From positions 1,860,001 to 1,924,000 of the forward strand of contig CAWZYM010000020.1 of the NCBI GenBank assembly GCA_963966185.1: DNA of 64,000 bases, read 5' to 3'. The notes under the pieces were generated by a model that worked only from the letters and a program-made list of their open reading frames with translations, did no database searches and was not told where the DNA came from. A program made the translations under genes and the position numbers. This DNA is from Rhabditoides inermis. Taxonomy: Eukaryota > Nematoda > Chromadorea > Rhabditida > Rhabditidae. This document shows positions 27,301 to 41,592 of the stretch, in pieces; the first letter of the stretch is position 1; every line of letters starts with the position of its first letter.

Positions 27301-30300
27301 GACCGTGACACGACGACATGTGACCGCACAGCTGCAACAGACAACATCCACAGGTGCTTGAAAGATAAGAAAGACACAGCTGGTTTAGAGAGAGCTCACA
27401 TCCTCATAAGTACCGCAGAACTGTGTGCACTGATAGCAGTACAGTCCGTCCTTGAAGTAGAACTCCGTGTCGGGGAAGAGCGGTTCCATCGACAGCTGTT
27501 CATACTGGTGCTTGTCGAACTTGTGCACCGCCCTCTTCCCCTCCTCCTCTTCCTCCTCCTCTCCCATCTCCTCCACCTCCACCTCCACCACCGCAGCCTT
27601 GTTCCACTGAAACGTCGGCCAGTGCTGGATAGAGTGCATGATCACATCGCACAGAGTCGAGCAGCGAGTGGGGCACTGACTGAAAGAGGGCGGGGTGAGA
27701 AGGGGCGGGGTCACAGCGCCATCACTCACCCCAGTGGGCAGACAAAGGGACGCGACTCGGAATGCACCAACTGCATGTGGCGACGCAGCTAGAACAGAGA
27801 CTATGAGAGGAGAATGGAGGCGGAGCTTGCCTTTCCGACTCCCACGCACTTGACGTCGCACAGATCGCACCACTTGTACGATAGGAGATACGAGGAGCGC
27901 ACTTGCGGATGGACAAAGGCGCGCGTCGAGGCTGGCAGCTGAACGAGCGGATGGATGAGGGACAAGTGGTCGAGTGCACATGCTCACCGTTTCCTTCCAC
28001 ATCTCCTCCACATCGCGGAACATGGCTCGGATCTCGGCGCGCGTCATCGGCTTCTCCTCTTCCTGTGGCTTCTCCTTCCGACGCCGCTTCACCGGCACAA
28101 ACTCCTCCGTCCCATCCACAGCATAGCTCACACCCAACTGCAACACATGCATACACTGATAATTGAACCACGTTTGTCTCCTTTCACTCACCTCTTCGTA
28201 CGACTCTTCCTGCGGCTGCAGCTTCTCCTTCCGGCGCTGTTTCACTTTCGCCACACCCGTCGCTGGTGGCAGAGGCTTCTCTGCCACATCCACATCATAG
28301 CTCGCAGCCAACTGCAACAGATAAGGACTGTCCACTACGTATGTCACTCACCTCTTCGTGCCACTCTCCCTGCGGCCAGTGCGCCGAACAGTGCTTGAGC
28401 AGCGCGATCAGAGTCGAACGCCTGAACAGTGTTCTAGTCACTCTGCCCATTTCTCCGTCGACCCGTCCCACCCACCGCTCGCAGCATCCTTGCATGGGAC
28501 ACGCAAACGGGCGCGTCACTCCGTGGCAAACCACCAGATGCCGTGTGAACTGAAAACATTGTCGTTTTCTGTGGAAGTCACATTGTAACATAATATTCAA
28601 TGAACACGCTGATTCAGTGTCCACTCACCGCATGCCAGTTGTTGCTCTTCTCGCCGCACAAGTCACATCCGATGCGCGCTCCAAAGTAGTAACGACGGAT
28701 GAGCGGGTGACAAAAGCGGTGCAGACTCGACGGCAGACCACACTGAAAGGCACGATAACATTTACATTACACCTTCACTGTAGCCTTTTTACTTGAATGT
28801 AATCAACAGAAGAAAACACGTACGCTATCGAGTGTGCTCTTGCCGCGCAGCCACGCGTACACTTCCGTCAGCCCGCTCTCGAATGGCGAACACTCTTGCA
28901 CGTGCTGAGCCAACCACTCCGTCAGCTCCTCCTTCACCTCCATCGCATACGACGACCCCACCTCCTCCACCTTCTCCATGTTCAGCTGCAGTGGCGGCCC
29001 CCTCTCCGCATCCTCCGATTTGGCCTGGAACAGTGGCGGGGGAGCGGGGCGAGCGAGGTGCGAGGCTGGTCTCGGTCGCTCGTCCGACAGCGAATAGCGG
29101 GACAAGGCTGGCTGATCTCGCGCGAGTGGGGGGAGGGCGACGGAGGAGAGCTGCGGCCGCTTCCTGGCGACGAGTTGCACGGGGCTGTCCCCCCTCCCCT
29201 GCACATCCCACTCCCGACCCTGCACAGACAGCGGCCAGTGCTCGAAACAGTGCACCAACAAGTCCCGGAACAGCGTGTATCTGTAATCAATTAATCAATA
29301 CATATGCAACCGACCAATCGCACCTGTGGTAGCAGTTGTCAAGAGGACATCCGAACGGGCGCTGTACGAAATGATCTCGATACAGGTGCGCGGCGAGCTG
29401 AAAAGAGAACCAATGTACCAATGAAAGAGGGAAAGGGGAAGGAAGGAGTAGGGTTGCGTACATGGTAGATGTTGTTTGTCTCGTAGTCGCATACATCGCA
29501 GTGCAGGAATGGCCGCGCGTATCGCTCTCTCACGAGCGGGTGGCTCTGATCCAGCAACGAACACAGCGACGGAGGCAGCGCGAACGGCTAAACATGTCAC
29601 GCTAGAATCCATCATCCATCATCGCTGGTTCTACATATAGTTAAAGAAACAGACATGACGTCAGGATAACAAAAAGCACTGACTCGGTGCGCGGCTCGGA
29701 ATAGGCGGGGCAGGTAGGCGCGCTCGTAGTGTGTCTTGGAGTAGCGATCGAGCCCCGCCTCGCCCCTCCACTGCCACTCGCGCATCGGCCAGTGCACACA
29801 ACAGTGCGCCACTGTCTCCCGCAGAGTCACAAACCTACACACGCATTGCTACATGTACAAAAAGAAAACAAAAAACCCACCGCATAGCGCAATCCTTCTG
29901 CGGGCAGCGGTAGGACGCATGTGATGCGCCCTGAAATGAATTATTGTATATAATGAAAACTTCACATCTACCGTACCCCGAGATACATCTCGACGTCGCA
30001 GGCGTAGGGAGGGCTGAGGTAGTTGCGACGCAGGGTGGGATGGACGTCGTCGTCGTAGATCAGCGGTTCGAGATCATCGATCAGCTGCGAGCCGTTTGTC
30101 TTTCGAAGAGGGCACGTGTGCGACAGCAGGTCGTCAAGGTCCGTAAACCTACAAACATACCAACCAAAATATATGTTGAATCACTTCATATGGATTAACC
30201 AAACAAACTATGTCGTACATAGACACCTGCATTGGCAGTGGAAGACGGGACAGGCGAACGGCCCGTCTCCGCCCTGCGCGTCTGTGACTGAGTGAAGGTG

Positions 30301-31721
30301 GACATGCGCCGCAAACTACAATCAAGTCGTTGTGGATCAGATAATGACGAAACTCCCACTTCTTCGAATTGTTCAGCCGGCACGGAATGTGCGCACTGGT
30401 CGCACAAGAGCTGCTCGGAGAGGTAGTGGGTACGATAGAAGGGACGTGCGTTGCTCTCATCCTGAGTATACTGTATAACTCATAATAGTTTAGCGACTCA
30501 CTGCCTTCTTTGGCTCCTTCGTGTAGTCGGCGTCCGGCCAGTGTCGCTTTAGGTGAGCCTCCAACTGAGCCAGCTTTGAGAACCTCAATCAGAATGGGTA
30601 CAACACGCAGAGACACCACGACAACCTTTTGACGCAGCGCAACTTGGGACAGGCGAACGTGCCCATAGTGGTGTGAATGAGCACGTGATCAGCAAACTGA
30701 AAACATAATCAACTCAATGCAAAGTAAAATGTAATTCGATCTAATACCTCGCGTTTGGGGAACTTGCAGAGACAGAAGTCGCACACGAATGCCGTGCCGC
30801 CGTAATGAAACCGCAGGAACGGGTGCACATTCTGAACAAGTGGGGAACTCACAGAGATATGATCACCGAACCATCTTGGGCGGGACGAAGAGACGCGAGG
30901 TGGTGGGCAGGGATGGCTGCGGGGAGTCACTGTGTTCCTCGAGGTGCTTCGGAGGAGGCTGTGCTGTCGGCCCGCCCACACCACTCTCCTGCTCATCTTC
31001 TGCCGGATCCGGCTTCGGCATCTTCGTGCCGCACTCGGATCCAGAGGACACAGAACCTCCCTGCGGCCGCGCAACCACTGGATTCGTCAGGTGATGTCGC
31101 TGCGAAGTCTGAAACATAGCGTATTGCATGAGGGATACTATCATAAAACACCCTGAACAACGCTAACAGATAACATGAATAATGCAGAACCATGAGGTCG
31201 GGTTGATCCGCGGGCCAGATGGACGGAGAGGAGGGAGTCGCGTAGTCTGCTACTCCATCTCCTTGTGGTGGCTGTACAACTCGCTTCACGATCGAAGGCG
31301 GATTTCGGTGTGCAGGCTGCAACAATTCATGGAAGACAATATAATTGCAACCAAAAACATTGTAAAAACGACATACCTCGAGGGTGCTGGTAGAGGGTGG
31401 ATGAACGCGCGAGACGGAGGGGAAGGTGGAGAGGGGAAGGGAGGCACTGGGAGGCATGCGCACCCGCCGCCTCACCACCACGTTCACCATGCGACCGTCG
31501 CGAGTCCGCACCACCAGCCTGCTACCACTACAACACACAACCATTACTGAACCAGTATTGCGTTGAACTCACGGTGGGATTTGTGATAGATTGATGGGTA
31601 CGGGTGCCGCTGGAGTAGATGTACTGCTCGAAGGATCCTCCAGCAACGGCGGCTTCGATTCTTCCATAGCATCCGCTTTCACATCTTGGAACAAAGGTTC
31701 CCCATCTTGAGGTGCAGCCAT
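24377..31721 (-). CDS. Large many-fingered zinc protein with HWP modules (right copy)
   Basis: Starts at ATG 31721, shortly after an acceptor (TTGCAG|ATTGCC), and ends with TAG at 24377-24379. The layout matches the left copy: an acidic Ser/Pro-rich N-terminus, a VRTRDGRMVNVVVR block (about 31490-31520), repeated HPL.R..Y / C-x2-C / H-H / CP-x3-C / HWP....W modules (HWP near 30540, 29790, 29250, 28380, 27615), classic fingers including CPGCDRTYAQKQAM (about 25800-25840), an acidic region with KRKSR-like patches (24850-25260), and a terminal finger ending QHWRLKTAAPPAN. It differs by two similar consecutive exons (28192-28311 and about 27988-28137) that encode VDxxEE...KQRRKEK-type sequence. 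Both copies appear open, so both may be expressed. Confidence 0.75.
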
Positions 31722-31839
31722 GGCAATCTGCAATTTAAAATGTAACCAATTTATACAATGTTTCGCATAATAAATTATAACAGTAACAAAAAAACACTTG
31801 TCGGGTCTTGCCGCCGCCCGCGCGAAAGGCGAACAGTAC

Positions 31840-32115
31840 ATGGTCCCGGGTGGAACTTTGCCTGCACATCATACACTTCTCATTACGAAAAACTTACATG
31901 TTACGTTGCATGTGTTTTTGTTGAATAATTTAATACATATGTATTATGTGTAAATTTTTATTAACAAAATAAATGGAAACAAACACATTTTATTTTACAT
32001 CATCACAGCGAAGGCATGTCAAATATTTCGCTAATATTTCTCTCATTTTCAAGATAACGTTTCTATTCCGAGAAAAAAAAACATACGAGAGAAAATAAAA
32101 TTCTAATGGACAAAT
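31840..32115. other. Short intergenic gap between right-arm zinc and HMG genes
   Basis: AT-rich, with poly-A signal-like AATAAA words on both strands. No gene seen. Confidence 0.5.
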
Positions 32116-32721
32116 CTATCGGGCAAGTCTGGCAGCTTTGAAAACGACAGCCTCCCGAATGAGATTCCTTCGTGCCGATTCCTGACGACTTTTGTAGATC
32201 TGAAAAGTTACAAGTCATTTCACTCTCTCACATTCAGTCAGTAATCAAGCATGAGTGATCATACCTTCTTTTCCTCCGCGTTCATGGCCTCCCAGCGAGA
32301 AGCGATTGTCTGGGAAATTTGGCCGAACGAAGCACCGGGGAGAAGAGACTAAAGTGCACGTCATGATAAACTAGATAATGACGGAGTTGACATACCTTTA
32401 CAGAATTTTGTTGTTCTCGGAAGAAGAGAGCGTATGCAGACACTACCCTGGAACACAATGTAAGTAAACATTCGAACAAAGACGAAGTTCAAATTACTTG
32501 GTGCAATCGGGAGCATTCTTGTCTTTTCGAATCACAGCAGCTTGAATCTGTCGAAGCGGCGTTCTCCGTACTTTCTCTTTCTCCACGAACAAGTAACACT
32601 CATTCTTGTTGTTATGGAAGAATTCTCTAATGATAGTGAGATCATGAACTGATAGACTCGACTCCAGAGAATCGACAGTGACTGAATGCGATGGAAGGTT
32701 GTAGCAGGCGAATTCATCCAT
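32116..32721 (-). CDS. HMG-box protein, TOX-like (right copy)
   Basis: Exons 32721-32498, 32447-32396, 32348-32265 and 32199-32116 sum to 444 bases, 147 aa. The HMG box is the same as on the left arm (SAYALFFREQQ, ASFGQISQTIASRWEAMN, EEKKIYKRRQE). The C-terminal end differs (AARLAR and stop). Exon sizes 224, 52 and 84 are identical in the two copies. The divergence between copies is low, while the zinc gene next to it differs much more, so the arms have not aged evenly. Confidence 0.85.
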
Positions 32722-33058
32722 GGCGGGAGATACACTGAATCTCCGGATTGACCTTTCACCTACCGTCCCGCCTTTCCCACATACAGTACACTTGCGCAAT
32801 CGGCTGGTTACGGTAATTGTCGCGTAATCCTTTCGCGTTGCTTGTATACGCAGCTTCTAATTAGTCTACATTAATTACGCGGCCGCCTTGTCTTTTGAAG
32901 AAAAGGATTAGAGAGGTACAATTCTGCAGACAAGCAAGACAATAAGGAACCACAATTTACTCATATCCAATAATTTTTAATGTAAGTGGTAAACATTCTA
33001 CAAGTTGTAATGATATTGGTTTTGTTAATACTAGTTTGTGTTGCTCTCTTGAATTAAA

Positions 33059-33196
33059 TCAGACGGACTGAGCGGATCCAGATTGCTTGGCTTGTTTGGT
33101 GCTCAATCGAGATCGCGAATCCTTCCCTTTCCAATTCTCAGCGCTCAACTGACTGGGAGGCTGACTAGTCGGCTGACTCTCCTAAACAATTTCTCA

Positions 33197-33244
<48 letters not shown>

Positions 33245-33884
33245 CTCTCTCTTCAGTACCTCCTGTTTCTTCTTATCGCTACCACTGCTAGGAGGAGGAT
33301 CCGACTGGAACACACTGGTTACTGTGTTTTACAATCTACCGTACCTTGATGAGCCCACTGGGTTGCATTTGTGCCGAGCTTGATTCAGGTTGACGAACAC
33401 TTCTCGCGGGCGGGGTTTCCTCACCCTCAGCAGACCAGATTATCTTGATCGATTTCGGCTGAAACAGAAGAATACAGTAGAGAAAGAAGAGAAAGAGTTG
33501 AGGGAGAGAAAGAGACCATTGGCTGAAGCATTTGTTGAATAACTCCGATTGTAGTGGCGTTAGTAATGAAGTAGAACGCAATGAAGATGAGATGAACAAT
33601 CAGAATTCCAACAGACGTCATCATTTCTAGAAGGACCACACTGTTGGATTCAGTAACACTAGGATACCTTGTTGTTTATTGTTGTCAACGTGTTCAACCA
33701 TTCGAGAAACAGCGAATCCGCACGCAACGCATCTCTCCACAAAAAGATAGATCTGAAGTGCGATGGGAAATGATATCTAAACAATCACTGACAAACCGTG
33801 GATATGAGGTAGATGATTACAATGTGGAGAATCTCGAACTTCAAGCCCAGAATACCGATCACAATCAATGCCGTCCTGAGAATA

Positions 33885-33933
<49 letters not shown>

Positions 33934-34413
33934 GAGAGAGAGAGAGAGAGAGAGAAGGAGAGAAAGAGGAAGAGAGAAAGGGAGAGAGAAAGAGAGAGAG
34001 GGGGGGGGAGAGAAAGACGTACGTGGTGAGTTCGACGATCCAAGGATCGACATTGAGGTTGTATAGGAAGTGTCCAGTCTCACACGCGCGGTCTGACAGA
34101 CTGACACTGATGAACACAAAGTTGCCGGTGAGAAAAGCGATGTTGAGAACGGCAAGCAGTATAGCGAATGTCTAGAAGAGAGTCGATGAGAAAAGAGAAG
34201 GATAGCGAAAGGAGTAGTGAGAAGGAATGGAAGAGGGAGATGTAGAGAGCGGATGGAAGAGAGACATTTAGAATGAAATACCTCAATGCGCATACAGAAT
34301 ATGATGCGTCTGGAATCATGGGCTTTTCTGAAGAGTCGATCGTCGAACACAGTCTTCTCATCGACGACTACCACACGCGACGTCTGCTCAGAAGAACGAG
34401 ACGACAACGACAT
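33059..34413 (-). CDS. Small multi-pass membrane protein (intact copy)
   Basis: Eight exons: 34413-34282, 34171-34023, 33875-33797, 33752-33668, 33626-33517, 33458-33345, 33304-33260, 33148-33059. They sum to 804 bases, 267 aa, all in phase. The N-terminus is Ser-rich and cytosolic-looking. Hydrophobic segments lie near residues 45-70 (TFAILLAVLNIAFLTG...), 94-120 (ALIVIGILGLKFEILHIVII) and 150-180 (VGILIVHLIFIAFYFI). The tail is hydrophilic and Ser/Lys-rich. Two cysteines flank the first loop. The ATG follows directly after TTCTCAG, which fits a trans-splice or UTR acceptor. I do not recognise the family; function unknown. The left-arm copy is broken. Confidence 0.8.
33888..34018. repeat. 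(GA)n microsatellite in intron
   Basis: A purine tract of about 130 bases between exons 2 and 3 of the intact membrane protein gene. The left copy has only a short TCTCTC remnant at the same place. Confidence 0.95.
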
Positions 34414-34794
34414 CTGAGAAGGGGAGATGTGAGAATCGAGAATCGACGAAACACCACTCACATTCTACTGACGCAGCTGCATTCGACCGACCACACTAAA
34501 GAAATGATCGAGTTTTGAGACAAGACGCTATTGCTTGAAAATGAACTCGACACTGCACGTTTCATAAATAGATCAATACGAAATAAAACTGCCGTAATAA
34601 CATCTGTTTATCGCAAAGATCATCAATATCAACGTACATTTTCCAATCAGTCAGCAAGGAACGAGAGAACGCGAGTCAATGAGACGCCTAGATATATAAT
34701 TGCAATCGGATCACAGTAGGGTGGGGGTTATTGGTGGAACGGGGAGTGGTGTGTGTGTGTGTGAGGTTGAGCTAGCCAGGCGACGTCGACGTCG

Positions 34795-35511
34795 TCAGTC
34801 AGACACGTCGTCCTTATCCTGCGACGCCAGAGGACGCAGCTTCATTCTGCGCGGAACGCGGTTACGACGACTGCAACAGTCACTAGCACAGAAAGCGAAG
34901 CGAGGCGGCCACTAGTCGACACACAGCTAACACATCACATATGTAACAGAAGGTCAAAACAGGAAAACGAAGGTTGCGGGATGCAACGAGCGTGCGAGCG
35001 GTCCGCATTCAGTGATATCTGCAACATAGATATAGGTGGAGCAGAGACTGCTGCGACAGTGGAGGGACAGAAAACCGAATGGGCGGGACTAGTGTGGGCG
35101 GGGCCAGAGTGAGTGCGAGCGATTCACCTGAACGAGCTACTCAACGATTTCCGCGACGAGAGTTTCCGCTTGGTGCTGCCCAGGCCGCAGATAGTGAGCA
35201 TCATGTCAAATATGAGGACGGCTAGCTAAAAATGGGGCGGGCTGTAATGGGCGGAGTCGCGCGGGCCTACCTCCATCATCGTAATAACGGATACACCCAT
35301 CCATAGACCGAGTTGACCACCGAAGTCTGAGAGCACGTTCGAGAACTGAAATATGTTTTGCCATAGTCTCCGCCCATTTGCGCCCCGCCCCTTTTCTGAC
35401 CCCGTACGCCTCGCTCTCCTTGAGTGATTCGTAGTTGAGTTGCTCGAAGAACACCTCGATCATCGCGCCTTGTTCACTGAAAAGATGGTCATGGAGAGAG
35501 TGAGAGAGAGG

Positions 35512-35551
<40 letters not shown>

Positions 35552-36616
35552 GGGAGAGATGTACCGGTAGTAGTGTAGGCAGTGTTGGGGCGGCAGTCCG
35601 GGCGGGCAATCGCTGATCGATTCCGGCACAGCCGGCCATCGAGAGGCCGAATACGACACGGAGTACACGTCCTGACTGAAAACCAACAACACTTCAATGT
35701 TCATTTGTGATTCTAACGGCTAAGAAGGGAACGATGTATCTCAAACTGTTTCCTAACGTAGTCCAACGAATAATGTAAGAATCATTTTCTTATCGTAATC
35801 AAAAATAAACTAAACAGATCCACGATTCTCATATCGTGATCTGAGATGGTGGACCAACCTGCACGGCTGCTGGCACCGACATCCGATTTGGTCAATGAAG
35901 CGAGCTGCGTACTTGGTCTCACGCAGCAGACATTGTCCTGTAATGAGAGTGAGAGTGAGAGAATGAGAGTTAGAGAGAGAGAGAGAGGGGGGGGGGGGGG
36001 TGACTGACTGAGGTCTGGTTCGTCGGCGGGGCAGTTGGGCACGGCCTTGTACTGTGGGAATCGGGGATCTCCGCAGCCGCACGCCTTCACTAGGTACTTC
36101 TGAATGCACGAGCGCTGGCAGCCCTGCAAGCATGGTCACTCTCAAGCACTATCACACCGAGAACATCGCATTTTTCAGATCACAATCTGTTGCACATGAA
36201 TTCACGTTGCACAATTTGAAGCTATACATGAATACAAGTACTGGCCTCCGTGGAGTACATCTTGTCCCTGTAGATGAAGTCGTCGTCCTTTCCCTCCGTG
36301 ATACAGTCGCCGTACGGCGCCGGTAGACGCGTCATGTGCTTCTGAACACACAGCTTTCGATCAACTACATTCTGAGCCCGACTATAAATCGCTAATCAAG
36401 ATGTGCAAGACAATCCTGGAATCATGACTCGAGCCGCTATACGTCGAGAAAGACAGTCTCGACGTTCATTGTTGAAGTTCATTAAAAAAAACTAGCCAGT
36501 CGAATGCCGAAGGATGACACGAATCCGGTGGGCGCGGAGTATCCGAGGGTGTCCGGGAAGGGCTGCTCGTGAGGGGAGTGCACCGTCAGACGCACACCCG
36601 CTGCCTGCACGGCAAT

Positions 36617-36651
<35 letters not shown>

Positions 36652-36767
36652 TCTCTCTTCCTCTCTAACCCTCTTCTGTTATGAAAGTCTTTACCTCTGT
36701 TGTTGGCAGATACTCGGACACGTTGACGAAGACTTGAATACGCAGACCTGAAGGAAATGATGATACA

Positions 36768-36806
<39 letters not shown>

Positions 36807-37034
36807 GAGAGCTGTGCATACCATACGTGGGTCCGGCGCGCTCGCTGGTCACCTGCTCTGACATGTTGTAGTTGAACTTGTAGCAGTTGCCGTAGACTGG
36901 ATCAATGTGCAGTGAGAAATCACTAAATGTTAGTATAGTATGCTAATGTTTCGGTGGTCCCTTTGACCTGGTCTGCAAATAGCATACACCCTGCCGACCG
37001 ACGCGTCACGATAAATGGCACGGAAGCGCGGATT

Positions 37035-37074
<40 letters not shown>

Positions 37075-37372
37075 TTCTCTCTCTTTCTCTCTCTCTCTCT
37101 CTCCTCGGAATGTGTGCCCCTCTCTCAGCTATTTATCCCCATTGTCTGCCGTGGTGAGATTCCGATGATGGATGCGTATTTGAAATGGTGGTCGAAATAG
37201 AAAAAAAGCTCGCTCACTTCTCCACGCTGCATTCCCTGCCGTTGAATGAGCACTTGGTGATGAACTCCTTTTTCGAATACGACAGGGCGATCTTAAAAAG
37301 GTGCTTGTAAACAAAATCATCCCGGAACTAGTACTTTCGCTGTACTTTTTTCTGTGTTGCATTACTGTTCTT

Positions 37373-37417
<45 letters not shown>

Positions 37418-39615
37418 CGCTCCCACCTTATCCGTATCATTCATCTTATCCACGGCGAACATGAGGTTCTCGGAGGCCTTCGCCTTCAGCGCGATAGGAT
37501 CTTTGATCTCCTGAAACGGTATGGAAACAATTATTTGGGAAATATGCAGTGTACCTGCAGTCCGAACGCCTTCTCCTGCTTCTCCTTCTTCTTCTGTTGT
37601 GGGGATGTGGTGGTAGTGGGAACGATCTCCCAGAACTTGACGATGCGCTCCGCTAAACGAAATGGATCTGATTAGGTTATCCCGATTATTCTATATCCCG
37701 ATTATTCGACTGTCTCTGGTTTCAGATCTCTTCGAAAGCGGTTTAAAAAAAGGTTGTCAACGATCAACACGAAAGCAGACTGGAGAAGACGCAGGCTATC
37801 AGTTATCAGTTGTCCCTCGTCTCGTGTTGTGAACGTACATAGTGTGGTGTTTCCCTCTGGAGGGTCGATACGCACGCACATCTTGATAGGCATCGCGCAG
37901 AAACAGTCCTGCAATATCGATTAGAATAGGAAAGATATCAAGTGACTGATAGCCTTGTGAACATTACCTCAAATCATCATGGAAAAAACATCTCCACCAT
38001 CTCCTCTAATATACCACTGCAGAACCACGATCATCGTGCGAACATTTTGGTTTTACATTCTTTTGTGTACTCGGCAATACACTATGACCTCAAAAGCCAC
38101 CAGACACAGTGTCTGGAACTCCCAAGCCCTCATCGTTTTCTCTCTCTCCACGTGTTTTCGTCTAGTCCTGATGAGCAAAATATTATGAGCCTTAGTGAAT
38201 GCTGTGCAACGCTCGCTCGTAATCTCGAGACCAGAAAACGTTTTAAAAGTAGTTGTGTGTTTACGAACCTTTTTCGCTTTCGGATCATCGGAGAAGGCGC
38301 AGTCGCCAAACGTCGAGCATCTAAAAATAACAATCGCTGGGCGGGGTCAAAGGGGCGGGACTAACCGGGAGCACTTCCTCTCGCCCCAGTCCTTCTCTTC
38401 GTAGCACGGCCAAACAACGTTGTTCTTTTTGTCGTAAAAACACAGACACGTTTTCGAATCTGCGGGAGCGAGAGCCTAAGAGAGAGAAACATGAAAACGG
38501 AGAAAGAGATAGGCATAGAATACTGTACCTGTGATTTGCTTGCGAGACATCCGGTCTCCGCTTTGCACTCGCACTTGGAATAGACGGCGAGCAGACCCTG
38601 AGAGGGAATGTTGAATGCGTGCATAAGCACATTCCTACCTCGAATCGCGAGAGGATCTTCTCGTAGACCCGTCGCGACTGACGACGCACCCGCACCTGAA
38701 GTTTTCATCAACACTGCACTGATAACTACATAACACCTGATTGGCGATAATTTGAACTTCGAAAATGTATATAACGTGATTCGAGCGACTAGCCGTCCCC
38801 GCGCAGGCGCTCACCCTTCCCCCTGGCGGCGCGGGTTCCTCGACTGGAGGCGGAGTGACGGGCGCGTCATCACCCCGCAACAGACGGATCGTCTCCAGCT
38901 CCGAGTGAGACGGACCGATGCGAGTCGGTCTGAAATCTCTCGGAGCGTATATATATATCGTATTATCACGTTTACAGGTCGGATCTTGTACGACCCTTGT
39001 TCCCCCCTCACCCGGTGCTTCTGTGCACGGCGAAGCAGTCGGAGAGGGAGTCGCCATCGCAGATGCACTCATCCACAGCGTCCAGCGCGAACGACCGCAC
39101 ACACCTGCCCCACCAGTCACAGCCCTGACATTGTCACATTGTGCGCCTGTGACTGTCACCCTGTCACTGTCACCCTGTCACTCACATGGCACTTTGCGAG
39201 TTGCCAGTCCGCCACTGGTCGGCAGTAGGCGGCGGTGAGTGCGGGTTGTGTCTGAGTGGGGGCGGCGCAGAGGCAGGTGTGGTTGGAGGAAGGACACGGC
39301 GAGTGCGCGATCGACAGAGGCCAGCGGCCCTCCACCTGTAAGACAGTCTGCACCTCTTCTACCGCATGTACTCCAACCATTTGACATATGTATCTGCCAG
39401 AATAGTCAGAATTACTTCATTCTACTAGAAATACAAAACCCGACGATTTCATAGATCCATCTGCACTCGGATGGACGCACCTGTATCTGATCCTCTGCCA
39501 GTATGCACCCGGCGTGCGCATTGCAGTGACACAGCAGCGGGTGCGACTCCTCCTCCTCTCTGGAAGTGGCGTTGGAGGAGAGAGAGAGAGGGAGGGAGGG
39601 AGGGAGGGAGGGAGG

Positions 39616-39646
<31 letters not shown>

Positions 39647-39986
39647 GGAGAGGGGTCTGACCTGCAGTATCCATACGCATCACACTCGCCGCATGTCTTG
39701 GTTGTCCACTCTGCTGCCGGGGCGCAGTTCCACCACACGTCAGAGGAGGCAGAGTGCGCGCAGATCTGGAGATGGGAAATCTCTCTCTCTCTCTCTCTCT
39801 CCCTCCCTTCCTCTCTCTCTCTCCACTGTGTACATGATGTGAGAATCTGACGATCTTGGTAGCGAACAGTCAAAAAGAATCAAGGACCAAAGGACACTCA
39901 CGCATCTGCCTGTTCCGTCGGCGTCTGCTATCCAATGACCATCGTCCTCCAGGCAAGCAGCGAACGACGAACGAGCCTGGACGGAC

Positions 39987-40035
<49 letters not shown>

Positions 40036-40893
40036 TCTCTCTACCTCTCTCTCTCTCCCTCTCCCCCCCCCTCTCTCTACCTCAGGTATGGAGTGACTGA
40101 CGGCTCGCTTCCTCCGCGGCGCATCCTGCTGCCCTGCGTTTTTGCTGACCGCAGAGTCGAACGCTTGCAGCTGTAAAAACAAGTAAACAACAACCAAACA
40201 AATGACTCACAGTAGCTTTGACGGCGGCCATCTCTCGTGCGAGTGAGTTCTTGTATGGGTTGAGGTTGCAGATTGTGACCGAGGGAAACGCGATCCGCTC
40301 GAATTTGATCTCCACACCCACGATGATGTCGTTTCTGGAAAAAAAAATATTGTTTCGTACTGCCTAATTCGTCAATGTAACTTTCATTTTGAGAAATAAT
40401 GATATATAACTTGTATGACTCAAAACGTCATTTTTTGGTTTGCATATTTACTAGCGTCTCAGTGTATCCTTGCCCCATTCATTTTCTCGTCTCTCCCTCT
40501 TTCTCTCGTTATGAATGATGTTACTGCGAGACAGTGATACATGCACTCATAGAGCACACTAGGACAAAACCCTTTTACATATACATCACAACAATATTTG
40601 ATAGCGACAACTTGATGAAACGCGACTCCATTACGCATTTCGTGAGAAATACGAGACCATTACAGCATTACACTACTTTGAAGACTTGATTTGATCCAAA
40701 CTCACGAAATCGTTCTGTGAACCGTTTTATGAAACTCACCTCTGGAATCGTTGTATGATGAGGTAGGCTTGGTATCCGAATGCGCAGAGACAGGCGACAC
40801 AGAGGAGGGCCCAGAGAACACGGCGGAAGCCCTCCGACACATACGCACGGGGGATGCCGTGCGCGCTGCAAGACGAAAGGTCCCTCTCTCTCC

Positions 40894-40928
<35 letters not shown>

Positions 40929-41064
40929 CAAGAGAGACTGTGTTGCTTTCGTAATCTCATGAGCTCGAAACAGAAACAATCAGCCGGCCGGCAATTGTCG
41001 AGTCAATTGGCGGATGAGTGGTGTACGTCTGTCCTAATGACCCCATATCATATACATGACTCCC

Positions 41065-41101
<37 letters not shown>

Positions 41102-41400
41102 AGGGGGAGAAGTCTCTGGGAACGCGCACTTATACAAGTATGTCTCGCACTCAATCACTGCGCGACTATTTGGGAGGGGGAATATGATTGCGGGTGCTTG
41201 GACTCAGAAAAAAGAGAGAGCGGGGGTCATAAAATCACATTGCAACACATGTGTGGGTTACGAGGATTAGACTGATCTCGGAAGTCTCTCGCACCTCTAT
41301 TTCTCTCTCTCTCCCTCTCCCCCCCCCCTCTCTCTTACCTGGTATGCTCGGCAAAGTCTATGAAGTCATCTCCGATGCCGCGCATCCGATGCGCGCCCAT
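34795..41400 (-). CDS. Degenerin, DEG/ENaC sodium channel subunit
   Basis: More than 20 exons on the minus strand, from ATG 41400 (in-frame TGA upstream) to the stop at 34795. The N-terminus has FIDFAEHT then SAHGIPR, followed by the first membrane segment ([20 protein letters not shown]). The post-TM1 signature is [15 protein letters not shown] (about 40200-40300). The long extracellular part has cysteine-rich repeats ([38 protein letters not shown]). The pore region reads [22 protein letters not shown] with the G-x-S filter, then TM2 and a basic tail (KRKLSSRKS). This is a trimeric amiloride-type cation channel, in nematodes usually neuronal or muscle mechanosensory (family knowledge, MEC-4/UNC-8 group). 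Many introns carry GA or CT microsatellites. Upstream ends were not confirmed by transcript. Confidence 0.9.
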
Positions 41401-41556
41401 TGGAGCAGTGGAGGAGGAGAAGGAGCAGGCAGGGCGGAAGACGTGTCAGCGGGTCAAAAACACGGAGATATATGATGCGTCTCGACCCTGCAGAACAATT
41501 TATAAGACGGGTGACGTGTTGCGCGAGAGAAAATTAGACATGTATGGAGTGGAGAT

Positions 41557-41592
<36 letters not shown>

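Larger units (their letters stand above)
24377..34520 (-). repeat. Right arm of the large inverted duplication
   Basis: Mirror image of 13585-22851, with the zinc protein, HMG-box and membrane protein genes all leftward. Some blocks are almost identical between arms, introns included (25640-25830 versus 21178-21335). The N-terminal exons of the zinc genes are strongly diverged. Confidence 0.9.
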
